Assembly: GCA_963838835.1 (NCBI GenBank)
Contig: CAWITA010000021.1
Location: 62,001-126,000, forward strand
Length of the DNA stretch: 64,000 nucleotides
Direction: 5' to 3'
Source: Bog-473 sp963838835
Lineage (GTDB): Bacteria > Actinomycetota > Acidimicrobiia > Acidimicrobiales > RAAP-2
Shown: piece by piece, positions 7,959 through 17,443 of the stretch
Numbering within the stretch: position 1 is the first letter of the stretch
Layout: each line of letters opens with the position of its first letter
The notes under the pieces: generated by a model
The model's input: only the letters and a program-made list of their open reading frames with translations
Database searches by the model: none
What the model was told of the DNA's origin: nothing
Translations under genes and position numbers: made by a program

Positions 7959-10900
7959 GCGACGAAGTACTTGGCCTCTGGGTGGTGGCAGATGATGGCG
8001 TCGGTGGTCTGCTCCGGGTTCAGTTGGAACCCCTCGCTGACCGTCACGCCGATGCGGTCTGCCCCCAGCAGCTCGACGACCTTGGCGTTGTCCGTGAGGT
8101 CGGGGCAAGCCGGGTAGCCCCACGAGTAGCGGCCCCCCCGGTACTGCTGGCGGAACAGCCCGGTCAACGTGGGACCGTCCTCGTCGGCGAACCCGAGCTC
8201 CTGGCGGATGCGTCGGTGCCAGTACTCGGCCGTGGCCTCGGCCATCTCGACGCTGAGGCCGTGCAGGAACAGGTAATCCTGGTAGCGGTTCTCGGCGAAG
8301 AGGCGCGCCGTCTCCTCCGAGGCGCGCGCGCCAATGGTGCAGAGCATGAAGCTGGCGAAGTCCTCCTCGCTCGAGCCGGTCGGTCGGAAGAAGTCGGCGA
8401 TGCACAGCCAGGGCTCCTTGCGCTGGCGCGGGAACGTGAAGCGCATCCACTCCGACGAACGGGATTCGTCCTTCCAGATCACGAGGTCGTTCCCCTCGGC
8501 ATTGGCGGCGAAGTGTCCGTAGGCCACCGACGGCACCAGCAGGTCGGCCTCCTTGGCCTTGGCGAGCTGGTCGCGCAGCGTCGCCCGCACCCGGTCCTTG
8601 AACTCGGCGTCGTTCTCGCCGTCCTCGGGGCGGAAGCCCCACTGGTTGCGGAAGAGCGCGGTCAGATTCAGGTACTCGGCGATCTCGTCGATCGGGATGC
8701 CGACCGCCACCCGGGTGCCCACGAACGGTGGCGTGAACAGCCGGTTGTCCGCCGCGACGGCAGCGCGGGTCGGCTGGCCCTCGACCGGCCCGGTGTCCTG
8801 TTCGTCGAGCCGGCTGCGGCGGGGGACGTTGCGCTCCGAGATCTCGCGCCCGAAGGTTGGGTCGTCCTCGCCGGACCTCTTGAGCTCGACGAGGCGGTCC
8901 ATGGTGCGCAGTCCCTCGAAGGCGTCGCGCCCGTAGAAGAGCCGCCCGTCGTAGACCTCGCGCAGGTCTCGCTCGACGTAGGTGCGGGTGAGCGCGGCTC
9001 CGCCGAGCAGGACCGGGAGGTCGGCCAGCGACCGGTCGTTCAGCTCGACGAGGTTCTCGCGCATGATGAGGGTCGACTTCACCAGGAGGCCGCTCATGCC
9101 GATGGCATCGGCCTTGTGCTCCTCCGCGGCGGCGATCAATCTCGTTGATGCCGACCTTGATGCCGAGGTTGACCACGTCGTAGCCGTTGTTGGTCAGGAT
9201 GATGTCGACCAGGTTCTTCCCGATGTCGTGCACGTCGCCCTTGACGGTGGCGAGGACCACGGTGCCCTTGCCGCCCTGGTCCGACTTCTCCATGTGCGGC
9301 TCCAGGAAGGCCACCGCGGCCTTCATGGTCTCGGCCGACTGCAGGACGAACGGGCAGCTGCATCTCGCCCGAGGCGAAGCGCTCGCCCACGACCTTCATG
9401 CCCTCGAGCAAGATGTCGTTCACGATGGCGAGCGCGCCCAGGCCCGACTCGAGTGCCTCGGTCAGGTCACCCTCGAGCCCGTTGCGGTTGCCGTCGATGA
9501 TGCGCTGGGACAGCCGGCGGTCGACGGGCCAGTCGAGGTGCTCGTCCGCCGCCCCGGCGTTGACCTTGACCCCCTCGAAGAGCGCCAGCAGCTCCTGCAG
9601 GGGGTCGTAGCCGTCGCTCCGGCGGTCGTAGACCAGGTCGAGGCAGACCTCCTTGGCCCGCTCGTCGATGCGCGAGAGCGGGAGGATCTTCGAGGCGTGC
9701 ACGATGGCGGAGTCGAGGCCGGCCTCCACGCACTCGTGCAGGAAGACCGAGTTGAGCACCTGGCGGGCCGCCGGGTTGAGGCCGAAGGAGACGTTGGAGA
9801 GCCCGAGGATGGTGGAGACGCCGGGCAGCTCCGCCTTGATGCGCCGGATGCCCTCGATGGTCTCGATTCCGTCCTGCCGGCTCTCCTCCATGCCCGTCGA
9901 CAGGGGCAGGGCGAGCGGGTCGAAGAGCAGGTCCTCGGGCGCGAGGCCGTAGCGCTCCACGGCGATGTCGCGGATGTTGCGGGCGGCGCGCAGCTTCCAC
10001 TCCGCCGTGCGCGCCTGGCCCTCCTCGTCGATGCAGGTGCAGACGACGGCGGCCCCGAACTCGCGGGCGAGCCGGAGGAAGGTGTCGAGTCGGGTGCCGG
10101 GCTCGTCACCCTCCTCGAGGTTGACCGAGTTGAGGATGGGCCGGCCCCCGATCCACTCCAGCGCGGCGCGCACCACGGGCCCCTCGGTGGAGTCGACCAT
10201 GAGCGGCACGCTCGACTGCGTGCAGAAGCGGCTCGCGACCTCGGTCATGTCGGCCACGCCGTCGGCGCCGGTGTAGTCGACGCAGACGTCGATGAGGTGC
10301 GAGCCCTCCTTGACCTGGTCGCGCGCCATGGCCACGCAGGTGTCCCAGTCGCCCGCCAGCATCGCCTCGCGGAAGGCCTTGGAGCCGTTGGCGTTGGTGC
10401 GTTCGCCCACCACCAGGAACGAGGTGTCCTGCCTGAACGGGACCGAGGTGTAGATGGAGGCCGCCGCGGGCTCGTGGACGGGTGCGCGGCACGGCCGGAG
10501 TGGCACCGGCACAGCGCTCGACGACCGCGGCGAGGTGCGCCGGGGTGGTTCCGCAGCAGCCCCCGACGGCCGAGACACCGAACTCGGTCACGAAGCGGTG
10601 CAGGTGCTCGGCCAGGTCCTCGGGCGTGAGGTCGTAGTGCATGTTGCCGTCGACCACCGACGGGAGGCCCGCATTGGGGACGCAGGCGATGGGGACGCGG
10701 CTGGCCCCCGACAGGTGGCGCAGCGCCTCGCTCATCTCGACCGGGCCGGTGGCGCAGTTGAGGCCGACGACGTCGACCTGCATGGCGTCGAGCACGGTGA
10801 GCGCGGCGCCGATCTCGGTGCCGGGCAGCATGCGCCCGGTCAGCTCGATCGTCACCTGGGCCTGCAGCGCCACGTGGCGGTCGAGGGCCACCATGGCACG

Positions 10901-11467
10901 CCGGGCGCCGTTGACGGCGGCCTTGACCGAGAGCAGGTCGAACTGGGTCTCGATCAGGAGGAGGTCGACGCCGCCCTCGAGGAGGCCGAGCGCCTGTTCC
11001 TCGTAGGCGGCGCTGAAGTCGGCGTAGGAGATGTGCCCGAGGGTGGGGAACTTGGTGCCCGGCCCCATGGAGCCCGCCACCCAGCGCGGGCGTTCGGGCG
11101 TGGTGAACTCGTCCCGCACCGCGCAGGCCAGCTCGGCTGCCTTCCGGGTGAGCTCCCGGGCCCGGTCGGCCAGGCCGTACTCGGCCAGGACCACCGAGGT
11201 CGAGCCGAAGGTGTCGGTCTCGACGACGTCGCAGCCGACCTCGAAGAAGGAGCGGTGCACCTGGGCCACCAGGTCCGGGCGGGTCTCGACGAGCCACTCG
11301 TTGCAGCCCTCGAGCTCGGGCCCGCCGAAGTCGTCGGGTCCGAGGCCGAGCAGCTGCAGGTTCGTGCCCATGGCGCCGTCGAAGACGACGACGCGCTCGC
11401 GCAGCGCCTGCAGGTAGCTGCTGGCCGACGGGTCGAGCCGGCCAAGGAGTTCGGGAGAAGGTGCCAC
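7955..11467 (-). CDS. metH: Cobalamin-dependent methionine synthase (three frameshifts)
   Basis: MetH transfers the methyl group from methyltetrahydrofolate to homocysteine via cobalamin. All modules are visible in order: homocysteine domain (FDGAMGTNLQLLGLG near the start, zinc motif GGCCGTTP), pterin domain (VVGERTNANGSKAFREAM), cobalamin domain with the DxHxxG motif (GDVHDIGKN), and the AdoMet activation domain (RYSWGYPACPDL). Three single extra bases break the frame: one G in 10480-10482, one G in 9352-9354, one A in 9138-9139. Removing them gives one frame of 1169 residues, close to the family norm (about 1,150-1,230). The GTG at 11467 is chosen because TATCCT lies 8 nt upstream; GTG 11470 is the alternative. 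Whether the breaks are sequence errors or real decay is open; perfect conservation elsewhere favours error. Confidence 0.93.
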
Positions 11468-11475
11468 CACCCGAC

Positions 11476-11481
11476 AGGATA
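11476..11481 (-). promoter_or_regulatory. Candidate leaderless -10 for metH
   Basis: TATCCT on the - strand ends 8 nt before the GTG at 11467. It sits in the 73-bp divergent region shared with the cobalamin adenosyltransferase. The region is too short for a cobalamin riboswitch. Confidence 0.45.
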
Positions 11482-11526
11482 CCGGTGTCCCCCGGCCCCT
11501 CCGGGCCGTCCGTCGACCCACGCCGG

Positions 11527-11532
11527 TAGCAT
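11527..11532 (+). promoter_or_regulatory. Candidate leaderless -10 for adenosyltransferase
   Basis: TAGCAT ends 8 nt before the GTG at 11541, divergent from the metH -10. No Shine-Dalgarno is visible. Confidence 0.45.
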
Positions 11533-11540
11533 CCCGCCTG

Positions 11541-12085
11541 GTGACGCGCCAGGATCTACACCAAGAAGGGTGACGACGGCACGACCGGCCTGCTCTACGG
11601 CGGGCGCGTGCCGCAAGGACTCGTGGCGCATCGAGCTCAACGGCGCCGTCGACGAGGCCCAGGCGGCCATCGGCGTCGCCCGCGCCGAGACGCCGGTGGG
11701 CTCGGAGGTCAACGACCGTTTGATCTGGCTCGCCCGCGATCTCTACGTCCTGATGGCCGAGGTGGCCACCGCCCCGGAGAACCGGGCCAAGTTGGTGGCG
11801 GGGTCCACCCTGGTCACCGCCGACATGGTGACCGCGCTGGAGGCGCGGATCGACGACCTGTTGGCCCGCTTCGACATGCCGAGCGACTTCACCGTCCCGG
11901 GTGAGAACCGCGTCGCCGCCGCCCTGGACCTGGCGCGCACGATCGTCCGCCGGGCCGAGCGTCTCGCCGTGGCCGAACCCGTCGCGGGCTCCTTGGTGGT
12001 CGCCTACCTCAACCGGCTGTCCGACCTGCTGTGGGCCATGGCGCGCTGGCAGGAGGGGCCGGAGCACACGCTGTCCAGGAGCTGA
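11541..12085 (+). CDS. PduO-type cob(I)alamin adenosyltransferase (two frameshifts)
   Basis: The enzyme converts cob(I)alamin and ATP to adenosylcobalamin. The N-terminal signature IYTKKGDDGTTGLLYGGRV, the segment KDSWRIELNGAVDEAQAAIG and the C-terminal LNRLSDLLWAMARW are typical of the PduO/MMAB family. Two extra bases break the frame: one G in 11552-11553 and a C at about 11614. Without them the gene is one 180-residue frame, the normal length. It is divergent from metH and could supply cofactor to the mutase-like enzyme at 17.4 kb. All frameshifts in this neighbourhood are +1, which suggests a local sequence-quality problem rather than gene death. Confidence 0.88.
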
Positions 12086-12123
12086 CGCGGGCCCGGGCGG
12101 TCGTACCCTCGGCTGCGCACCCG

Positions 12124-12732
12124 TTACCAGCGTCCTCGGTGGATGCGTTCGGAGCGGCTGGCCGGCGACCGCCCGAGCGAGGAGGAGCGGTGGTCCTTGC
12201 CGTCCGGCCGTCCCAGCGCCACGGCACCGAAGAGGCGCCAGCCGTCGGGCACACCGAGCCGACGCGCCAACTCTTCCTCGCCCCTGAAGTTCCCGAGGAC
12301 GCAGGCTCCCAGTCCGGCGTCGACCGCGCCGAGGAGCAGCGCCATGACGCCGAAAGCGCTGTCCCCGTACCAGTAGGGCACCGGCCACCGATCCTCCCCT
12401 TCCCCGAGGCCCGCGGCCGCCTTGTCCGCTTCGGCGTACCGTGCGACGTACGCGTCGGGCAACGAGTAGGCGAGCAGCACGGCCGGCGCCCGCTGCAGTC
12501 CGGCGGACCATGCCGCGTGCCCGGCGCGCCAGTCCGCCGTGGTGGTCGCGGCCCAGTAGGAGGAGGTCTCCTCGGACCCCACCAGCGCCACCCAGGCCGT
12601 ACCGCCGGCGTTGCCGGCGGTGGGGGAGCGGAGCGCGGCGAGGAGGAGCCGCTCGATCACGCTTGGGTCCACCGGTTCGGGTGAGAAGCTCCGCACCATG
12701 ACGCGGCGCTGCAGCGCTTCGTGGAGCTCCAT
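12124..12732 (-). CDS. Nitroreductase-family flavoprotein
   Basis: About 202 residues, nitroreductase/FMN-reductase fold. The start is placed at MELHEALQRRVMVRSF, the usual beginning of the family; an in-frame GTG 18 bp upstream is the alternative. The segment LRSPTAGNAGGTAW is the FMN phosphate-binding region. GDSAFGVMALLLGAVDAGLGACVLGNF is the typical central helix and dimer core (about residues 123-149). The C-terminus is basic (SRSERIHRGRW). The protein should bind FMN and reduce a small molecule using NAD(P)H. BluB, which makes the cobalamin lower ligand, is a relative and the neighbourhood is cobalamin-related, but the sequence does not decide this. Confidence 0.8.
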   Translation of the reverse strand: MELHEALQRRVMVRSFSPEPVDPSVIERLLLAALRSPTAGNAGGTAWVALVGSEETSSYWAATTTADWRAGHAAWSAGLQRAPAVLLAYSLPDAYVARYAEADKAAAGLGEGEDRWPVPYWYGDSAFGVMALLLGAVDAGLGACVLGNFRGEEELARRLGVPDGWRLFGAVALGRPDGKDHRSSSLGRSPASRSERIHRGRW

Positions 12733-12801
12733 GGGCGGGCATTCTTCCACTCGCGACCCGTGCCCTCGGCTGCCTTCGGGCGTCGGGAAGGAGGCCGGGA
12801 A

Positions 12802-12830
12802 TGTCGACCCCGCTGGTAGTGTTTTACAAT
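12802..12830 (+). promoter_or_regulatory. Candidate promoter for the rhodanese-ThiF gene
   Basis: A -10-like TACAAT (12825-12830) is preceded at 17 bp by TGTCGA (12802-12807), a weak -35. The stretch is AT-richer than its surroundings. A GGAGG-type Shine-Dalgarno follows before the GTG at 12880, so this gene would have a short leader, unlike many others here. Confidence 0.4.
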
Positions 12831-12879
12831 TCGTTCCCGGTCAGAGTGCCGGAAACGAGCTGCGACGGAGGTTCGAGCA

Positions 12880-14043
12880 GTGCCCACACCCCGAGATCTT
12901 CTGAACCAGGCCAAGGCGTCCATTCGCGAGGTCGACCAGCCCGACGCGCAGGCCCTTCTGGAGCAGGGCGGTGTGACCTTCCTCGACGTCCGGGAGCCCG
13001 ACGAGTACGAGCAAGGAGCCATTCCCCACGCGGTGCACCTGCCCCGGGGCCAGCTCGAGTTCCAGGTGGAGGGCAAGCTCCCGGACAAGTCGGGCCCGAT
13101 CGTCGTCTACTGCGCCGCTGGCGTCCGCTCGGCGTTTGCCGCCAAGACCATGGGCGATCTTGGCTACACCGACGTGCAGTCGCTGATCGGCGGGTTCAAC
13201 AAGTGGAAGGACGGCGGCCGGCCCTGGGCGGCACCGCAGACGCTCACCCCGGCTCAGCGCAACCGCTACCAGCGCCATCTGCTCCTGCCCGAGGTGGGGG
13301 AGGTGGGTCAGCTCAAGCTGCTCGACTCCAAGGTCCTGCTTCTCGGGGCGGGCGGGCTCGGGTCGCCGGCCGCCCTGTACCTGGCGGCCGCCGGGGTGGG
13401 CACCCTCGGCATCATCGACATGGACGTGGTCGACGAGTCCAACCTGCAGCGCCAGATCCTCCACAACGTCGACCGGGTGGGCGACCGCAAGGTCGACTCG
13501 GCCAAGAAGACGCTGACCGCCCTGAACCCCGACGTCAACGTCGTGACCTACGACGTGCGGTTGGGTGCCGACAACATCCTGGAGATCATCGACGGCTACG
13601 ACGTGATCGTCGACGGGACGGACAACTTCCCGACCCGCTATCTCGTCAACGACGCGTCGCTCCTCAAGCGGATACCCGTGGTCCACGGTTCCATCTTCCG
13701 CTTCGAGGGCCAGGTCACGGTGTTCGACCCCTACAACGGTCCGTGCTATCGCTGCCTGATCCCCGAACCACCCCCGGCCGAGCTCGCGCCGTCGTGCGCC
13801 GAGGCGGGCGTCCTGGGCGTGTTGCCGGGGATCATCGGCTCCATCCAGGCGATCGAGACCATCAAGGTGCTGCTCGGTCTCGGGGACCCACTGATCGGTC
13901 GGCTGATGGCCTACGACGCGCTCGAGGAGTCCTTCCGCACGTTCAAGGTTCGCCGGGACCCGGCGTGCCCCGCCTGCGGGCCCGATGCGGGCGAGATCGT
14001 CATCGCCGAGTACGACGATCTCTGCATGCCGCACGCGCACTGA
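12880..14043 (+). CDS. Rhodanese-ThiF/MoeB adenylyltransferase (MoeZ-like, rhodanese first)
   Basis: 387 residues. The N-terminal rhodanese domain (about 15-118) has the catalytic Cys78 in YCAAGVRS. The E1-like ThiF/MoeB domain (about 125-375) has the ATP loop GAGGLGSP (156-163), an acidic metal site in DGTDNFPTRYLVND, and two CxxC pairs (CYRC and CPAC) that bind zinc. Such proteins adenylate the C-terminus of ThiS/MoaD/CysO-like sulfur carriers and load sulfur. Actinobacterial MoeZ usually has the rhodanese domain at the C-terminus; here the order is reversed. GTG start with a GGAGG-like site. Confidence 0.9.
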   Translation: MPTPRDLLNQAKASIREVDQPDAQALLEQGGVTFLDVREPDEYEQGAIPHAVHLPRGQLEFQVEGKLPDKSGPIVVYCAAGVRSAFAAKTMGDLGYTDVQSLIGGFNKWKDGGRPWAAPQTLTPAQRNRYQRHLLLPEVGEVGQLKLLDSKVLLLGAGGLGSPAALYLAAAGVGTLGIIDMDVVDESNLQRQILHNVDRVGDRKVDSAKKTLTALNPDVNVVTYDVRLGADNILEIIDGYDVIVDGTDNFPTRYLVNDASLLKRIPVVHGSIFRFEGQVTVFDPYNGPCYRCLIPEPPPAELAPSCAEAGVLGVLPGIIGSIQAIETIKVLLGLGDPLIGRLMAYDALEESFRTFKVRRDPACPACGPDAGEIVIAEYDDLCMPHAH

Positions 14044-14116
14044 GCCTTCGGGGGCGCCGGCGCTCCGTCGATTCGAGCTAGCCGCGGCCGCGCTCGTGAC
14101 CAGCTAGACAGGGGCC

Positions 14117-14977
14117 ATGGCACAGATCGGGACGATCGAGGTCAACGGGGTCGAGCTGGCGTGGTCCGACGAGGGGCACAGTCCCGACGGAAGGCCCACC
14201 CTGGTGCTCTGCCACGGGTACACCGGCTCCTCGCACGACTTCTCGCTGCAGGTCGGCGCACTGGCGGCGCACCGGCGCGTCGTGACCGTGGACCAACGGG
14301 GCCATGGCTCCTCCACCAAGACAGGCACCCTGCAGGGCTACACCATCGACCAATTGGCTGACGACCTCGCGGCCTTCATCGACGCCGTGTCCGACGGCCC
14401 CGTTGACCTCCTCGGACACTCCATGGGGGGCCGAGTCGTCATGACAATGGCGCTGGCGCGCCCCGAGCTCGTCCACTCGCTCATCCTCATGGACACCAGC
14501 GCCTGGTCCTTCCAGCCGGTAGACGAGGACCTTCGTACCATGGCGAGGGATTACATCGTCGCCTTCGATCCCGCCCGCGGCATGCCGGCCGCGCTCAGCC
14601 TGGGCGGCCCCGAGGACGTGCTGATCGCCGCGGCCGTGCCGCCCGACTGGCAGAAACAGAAGGACGCCATCTTCACCGGGATGGACGCCTACGCCGTCAA
14701 GGCACTGGGTTCGGCCCTGTGGACCGAGATCCCCGACGGACGAGACTCCTTGCGCCGCCGGCTGTCTTCGATTACGTGCCCGACCACCGTCGTCGTGGGC
14801 GAGCACGACCACCCGCTGGTGGAACAGGCCCCGGAGTTGGCGGCGGAGGTCGCCAACGGCCGGCTGAGCGTGATCGAGGGGGCGTACCACTCACCCCAGC
14901 TCACCCACCCCGACGCTTGGCGCGCCGCCGTCGAGGCGCATGTGGCCTGGGCCACCGGCCAACGGACACAGCCATGA
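14117..14977 (+). CDS. Alpha/beta hydrolase
   Basis: 286 residues. The oxyanion region is LVLCHGYTGSSHDF (about 29-42), the nucleophile Ser102 is in LGHSMGGR, and the terminal catalytic His is in EGAYHSPQLTHP. The strand VVTVDQRGHGSS is typical of esterase and C-C hydrolase relatives. No signal peptide. The stop overlaps the start of the aldo/keto reductase by 4 bp (ATGA), so the two are translationally coupled. Could be an esterase, lactonase or ring-cleavage-product hydrolase; substrate unknown. Confidence 0.88.
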   Translation: MAQIGTIEVNGVELAWSDEGHSPDGRPTLVLCHGYTGSSHDFSLQVGALAAHRRVVTVDQRGHGSSTKTGTLQGYTIDQLADDLAAFIDAVSDGPVDLLGHSMGGRVVMTMALARPELVHSLILMDTSAWSFQPVDEDLRTMARDYIVAFDPARGMPAALSLGGPEDVLIAAAVPPDWQKQKDAIFTGMDAYAVKALGSALWTEIPDGRDSLRRRLSSITCPTTVVVGEHDHPLVEQAPELAAEVANGRLSVIEGAYHSPQLTHPDAWRAAVEAHVAWATGQRTQP

Positions 14978-15987
14978 CCGGCACCCAAGTCCCACCACCG
15001 GAAGCGAGCGACCGCATCGCGCTGGCCGGCTCTACCGTCGCCATTCCGCCCCTCGGTGTCGGGACCTGGGCCTGGGGCGACAAGGGCACCTGGGGCATGG
15101 GCGGCTACGACCAGACATTCACCCAGTCGACCATCCACGACGCGTGGGAAGCCAGCATCGAGGCCGGTGTCGTGCTGTTCGACACGGCCGAGGTCTACGG
15201 CGGCGGCGAGAGCGAGCGCATCATCGGCCGCCTGCTCGCAGCCGATCCCGGCGGGCGCGACCGGGTCGTCATCGCCTCGAAATTCATGCCGAGCCCGTGG
15301 AAGCTCGACGTGCACTCCGCCTTGCTCTCGGCGGCGCGGCACTCGCGCGAGCGGCTGGGCGTCGAGTCCATCGACTTGTACCAGATCCACGGGCCGATCT
15401 CGTTGCGCTCGCACGGCGCAATTGCCGGCGCCCTGGCCGCCGCCCAGGCCGAGGGTCTGGTCAAGGCGGTCGGCGTCTCCAATTACTCGGCCAAGGAGAC
15501 TCGCTCCATGGACGGCGCCCTGCGCAAACACGGGCTGCGGCTGGCCAGCAACCAGGTGGAGTTCTCACTGCTGCGGGCCATGCCGCTGCGCGTCGGCCTC
15601 ATCGACTGCTGCCGCGAGCTGGGCGTGATCCCCTTGGCCTACTCGCCCATCGGTCAGGGGCGCCTGACCGGCAAGTACTCGGCGGCTCACCCCCCGCCCC
15701 GCGGACGCACGTTCGCGGCCCACCCCATGGCGTCGGTGGACGCGGTCGTGGCGGAGCTGCGCCGGGTGGGGGAGGCGCACGGCGACCGCACCCCGAGCCA
15801 GGTCGCGCTGGCTTGGCTCGTCGCCAAGGGTGCGGTGCCCATCCCGGGCGCCAAGAACCGGGCGCAGGCGGAGGAGAACGCCGGCGCACTGGGGTGGCGT
15901 ATGACCGACGACGAACTGGCCCGCCTCGATGGAGCCGCGCTCTATGGGAAGAGGGGGATCTCCCAGCGCGTCTGGCAACACGGCTGA
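14974..15987 (+). CDS. Aldo/keto reductase
   Basis: 337 residues, NADPH-dependent aldo/keto reductase with TIM-barrel fold. The catalytic set is present: Asp and Tyr in FDTAEVYGGGESE, Lys in VIASKFMP and His in QIHGP. The C-terminal NADP-binding part contains PIPGAKNRAQAEEN. The ATG overlaps the stop of the upstream hydrolase (ATGA), which fixes the start. Likely reduces an aldehyde or ketone produced or used by its coupled neighbour. Confidence 0.9.
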   Translation: MTGTQVPPPEASDRIALAGSTVAIPPLGVGTWAWGDKGTWGMGGYDQTFTQSTIHDAWEASIEAGVVLFDTAEVYGGGESERIIGRLLAADPGGRDRVVIASKFMPSPWKLDVHSALLSAARHSRERLGVESIDLYQIHGPISLRSHGAIAGALAAAQAEGLVKAVGVSNYSAKETRSMDGALRKHGLRLASNQVEFSLLRAMPLRVGLIDCCRELGVIPLAYSPIGQGRLTGKYSAAHPPPRGRTFAAHPMASVDAVVAELRRVGEAHGDRTPSQVALAWLVAKGAVPIPGAKNRAQAEENAGALGWRMTDDELARLDGAALYGKRGISQRVWQHG

Positions 15988-15996
15988 GACTGGCGG

Positions 15997-16002
15997 TACC
16001 GT
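15997..16002 (+). promoter_or_regulatory. Candidate leaderless -10 for CtaG-like gene
   Basis: TACCGT ends 6 nt before the GTG at 16009; no Shine-Dalgarno is seen. Confidence 0.4.
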
Positions 16003-16008
16003 CTTCGG

Positions 16009-16989
16009 GTGATCGCCGCGCTCTTCGACGCGGGACTCCCGCCGCTGCGGGGGTCGCAGCTCCTCAGCACCCAGTTCGACTTCGTGCCGGTGGCGATGAT
16101 CGTCGTGGCCCTCGCCCTCTATCTCTGGGGCGTGCACCGCAACAACGTGCTCCATCCCCGCCACCGGTGGTCGGCCGGCAAGACGGCGGCCTTCGTCGGG
16201 GCTCTCCTCACCACCGGGATCGCCATCTTCAGCTTCGTCGGGGTCTACGACGGCGAGCTGTTCTGGGACCACATGGTCCAGCACCTGCTCCTCATCATGG
16301 TGGCCGCCCCGCTCTTCGCCATCTCCTCACCCATCGACCTGGCCTGGCGTGCCACCACCGGCACCGCGCACCTCGTCGTGACCGAGGCGCTGCGCTCCCG
16401 CGTGGCGAAGTTCCTGGTCCACCCCGCCGTGGCGTTCGTGCTCTACGCCGTCTTGATCCCGGTCTCGCACCTGACCAGCTGGTACAACCTGACCCTCGAG
16501 CACGAGAGCATCCACAACGCCGAGCACCTCGCCTTCTTGGTGGTCGGCTACATGTTCTGGCGCCAGGTCTTCGGCAGCGACCCCAACAAGTACCGGCTCC
16601 ACCCCGCGCTGCAGTTCTTCTACCTGTTCTTGGCCATCCCGATCGACACCTTCACCGGGCTCTCGCTGGCCGGGGCGACCAAGGAGCTGTTCCCGGCGTA
16701 TTTCGCCACCCATCGCACCTGGGGCCCGAGCTACGTGGTCGACCTCCACGTGGGCGGCGACATCATGTGGGTGGTCGGCGACACGTTGATGCTCTGGCCC
16801 ATGATCCCGATCGCCTTGCGCTGGATGCACATGGAGGAGCGCAAGGCGGTCCGCATCGACCGCGAGCTGGACGCGCACGCCGCGGCAGAGGCACCAGCAG
16901 CGGGTGAGCCACGCGCCGCGGGTGAGCGGTCCGATCAGCCCCCGAGGTCCATCAGCTCCACCCGTACTCCGTCGGGATCCGTGCAGTAG
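16009..16989 (+). CDS. Cytochrome c oxidase assembly protein, Caa3/CtaG type
   Basis: 326 residues, about seven membrane helices. His-rich membrane segments such as FWDHMVQHLLLIMVAAPLFA and HNAEHLAFLVVGYMFWRQ match the Caa3_CtaG family, which helps mature terminal oxidase. The motif PIDTFTGLSLAG and a final GGDIMWVVGDTLMLWP helix are also typical. GTG start with a TACCGT element 6 nt upstream. The hydrophilic C-terminal tail (about 285-326, Ala/Pro-rich) runs 55 bp into the 3' end of the convergent VOC gene, a sign that the tail is a recent read-through extension (inference). Confidence 0.85.
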   Translation: MIAALFDAGLPPLRGSQLLSTQFDFVPVAMIVVALALYLWGVHRNNVLHPRHRWSAGKTAAFVGALLTTGIAIFSFVGVYDGELFWDHMVQHLLLIMVAAPLFAISSPIDLAWRATTGTAHLVVTEALRSRVAKFLVHPAVAFVLYAVLIPVSHLTSWYNLTLEHESIHNAEHLAFLVVGYMFWRQVFGSDPNKYRLHPALQFFYLFLAIPIDTFTGLSLAGATKELFPAYFATHRTWGPSYVVDLHVGGDIMWVVGDTLMLWPMIPIALRWMHMEERKAVRIDRELDAHAAAEAPAAGEPRAAGERSDQPPRSISSTRTPSGSVQ

Positions 16990-17387
16990 AGGAACTCGAG
17001 CGCCGACCCGCCGAGGTCGATCTTCGTCCGGCTCGACTCGACCACCGCGCCCCCGAGCTCGACGATGCGAGCGGCCGTCCACGCCACGTCGGGCACCCGG
17101 AACGACAGGTGGGTCAGGCCGAGCTGGTTGACCGCGCGCCGTTGGCGGTCGCCGAAGGGCGCGGGGTCGCTGAAGGCGAGAAGCTCAATGGCGGTCGGGC
17201 CACGGCGGATGAACTGCGACGTGACACTCACGTCGGGCAGGTCCATCAGGCGGGCGAACTCCGACCCGATGGCGTGCGACTCGGCCTTCTTGAAGGCGAG
17301 CGCCTCGCAGTAGAAGCGCAACGACCGCTCCAGGTCGCTGACGCAGATGCCGAAGTGCGAAAAAGCAGGCCCGGGTGAGTCGTCCAC
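16935..17387 (-). CDS. VOC-family (glyoxalase/epimerase) protein
   Basis: 150 residues with paired beta-alpha-beta modules of the vicinal oxygen chelate fold. Candidate metal ligands are His in FSHFGICVSDLERSLRFY, His in LTHLSFRVPDV and Glu in VRVELMDLGG. It lies divergent from a methylmalonyl-CoA-mutase-like gene with 56 bp between them, so a methylmalonyl-CoA epimerase role is possible, but the sequence looks like a general glyoxalase/dioxygenase-type VOC protein. Its last 18 codons overlap the convergent CtaG-like gene. Confidence 0.8.
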   Translation of the reverse strand: MDDSPGPAFSHFGICVSDLERSLRFYCEALAFKKAESHAIGSEFARLMDLPDVSVTSQFIRRGPTAIELLAFSDPAPFGDRQRRAVNQLGLTHLSFRVPDVAWTAARIVELGGAVVESSRTKIDLGGSALEFLYCTDPDGVRVELMDLGG

Positions 17388-17430
17388 GGACCTAGTTTGC
17401 CGCGTGTGGCCCGGCCGCCCCGATCCTCCG

Positions 17431-17436
17431 TAGTCT
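17431..17436 (+). promoter_or_regulatory. Candidate leaderless -10 for mutase-like gene
   Basis: TAGTCT ends 7 nt before the GTG at 17444, in the 56-bp divergent region shared with the VOC gene. Confidence 0.45.
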
Positions 17437-17443
17437 CGGTGCC

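Noticed and set aside
11468..11540. Cobalamin riboswitch upstream of metH or the adenosyltransferase
   Set aside because: The divergent gap is 73 bp and both genes appear leaderless; no B12-box or room for the folded element.
12124..12732. BluB (lower-ligand synthase)
   Set aside because: The family is right and the place is suggestive, but no BluB-specific feature could be confirmed, so only the nitroreductase-family call is made.
10106..12742. A single 878-codon reading frame crossing several genes
   Set aside because: Only the part from 11467 downward is metH. The upstream part is antisense to the adenosyltransferase and nitroreductase genes and has low-complexity, shadow-like composition.
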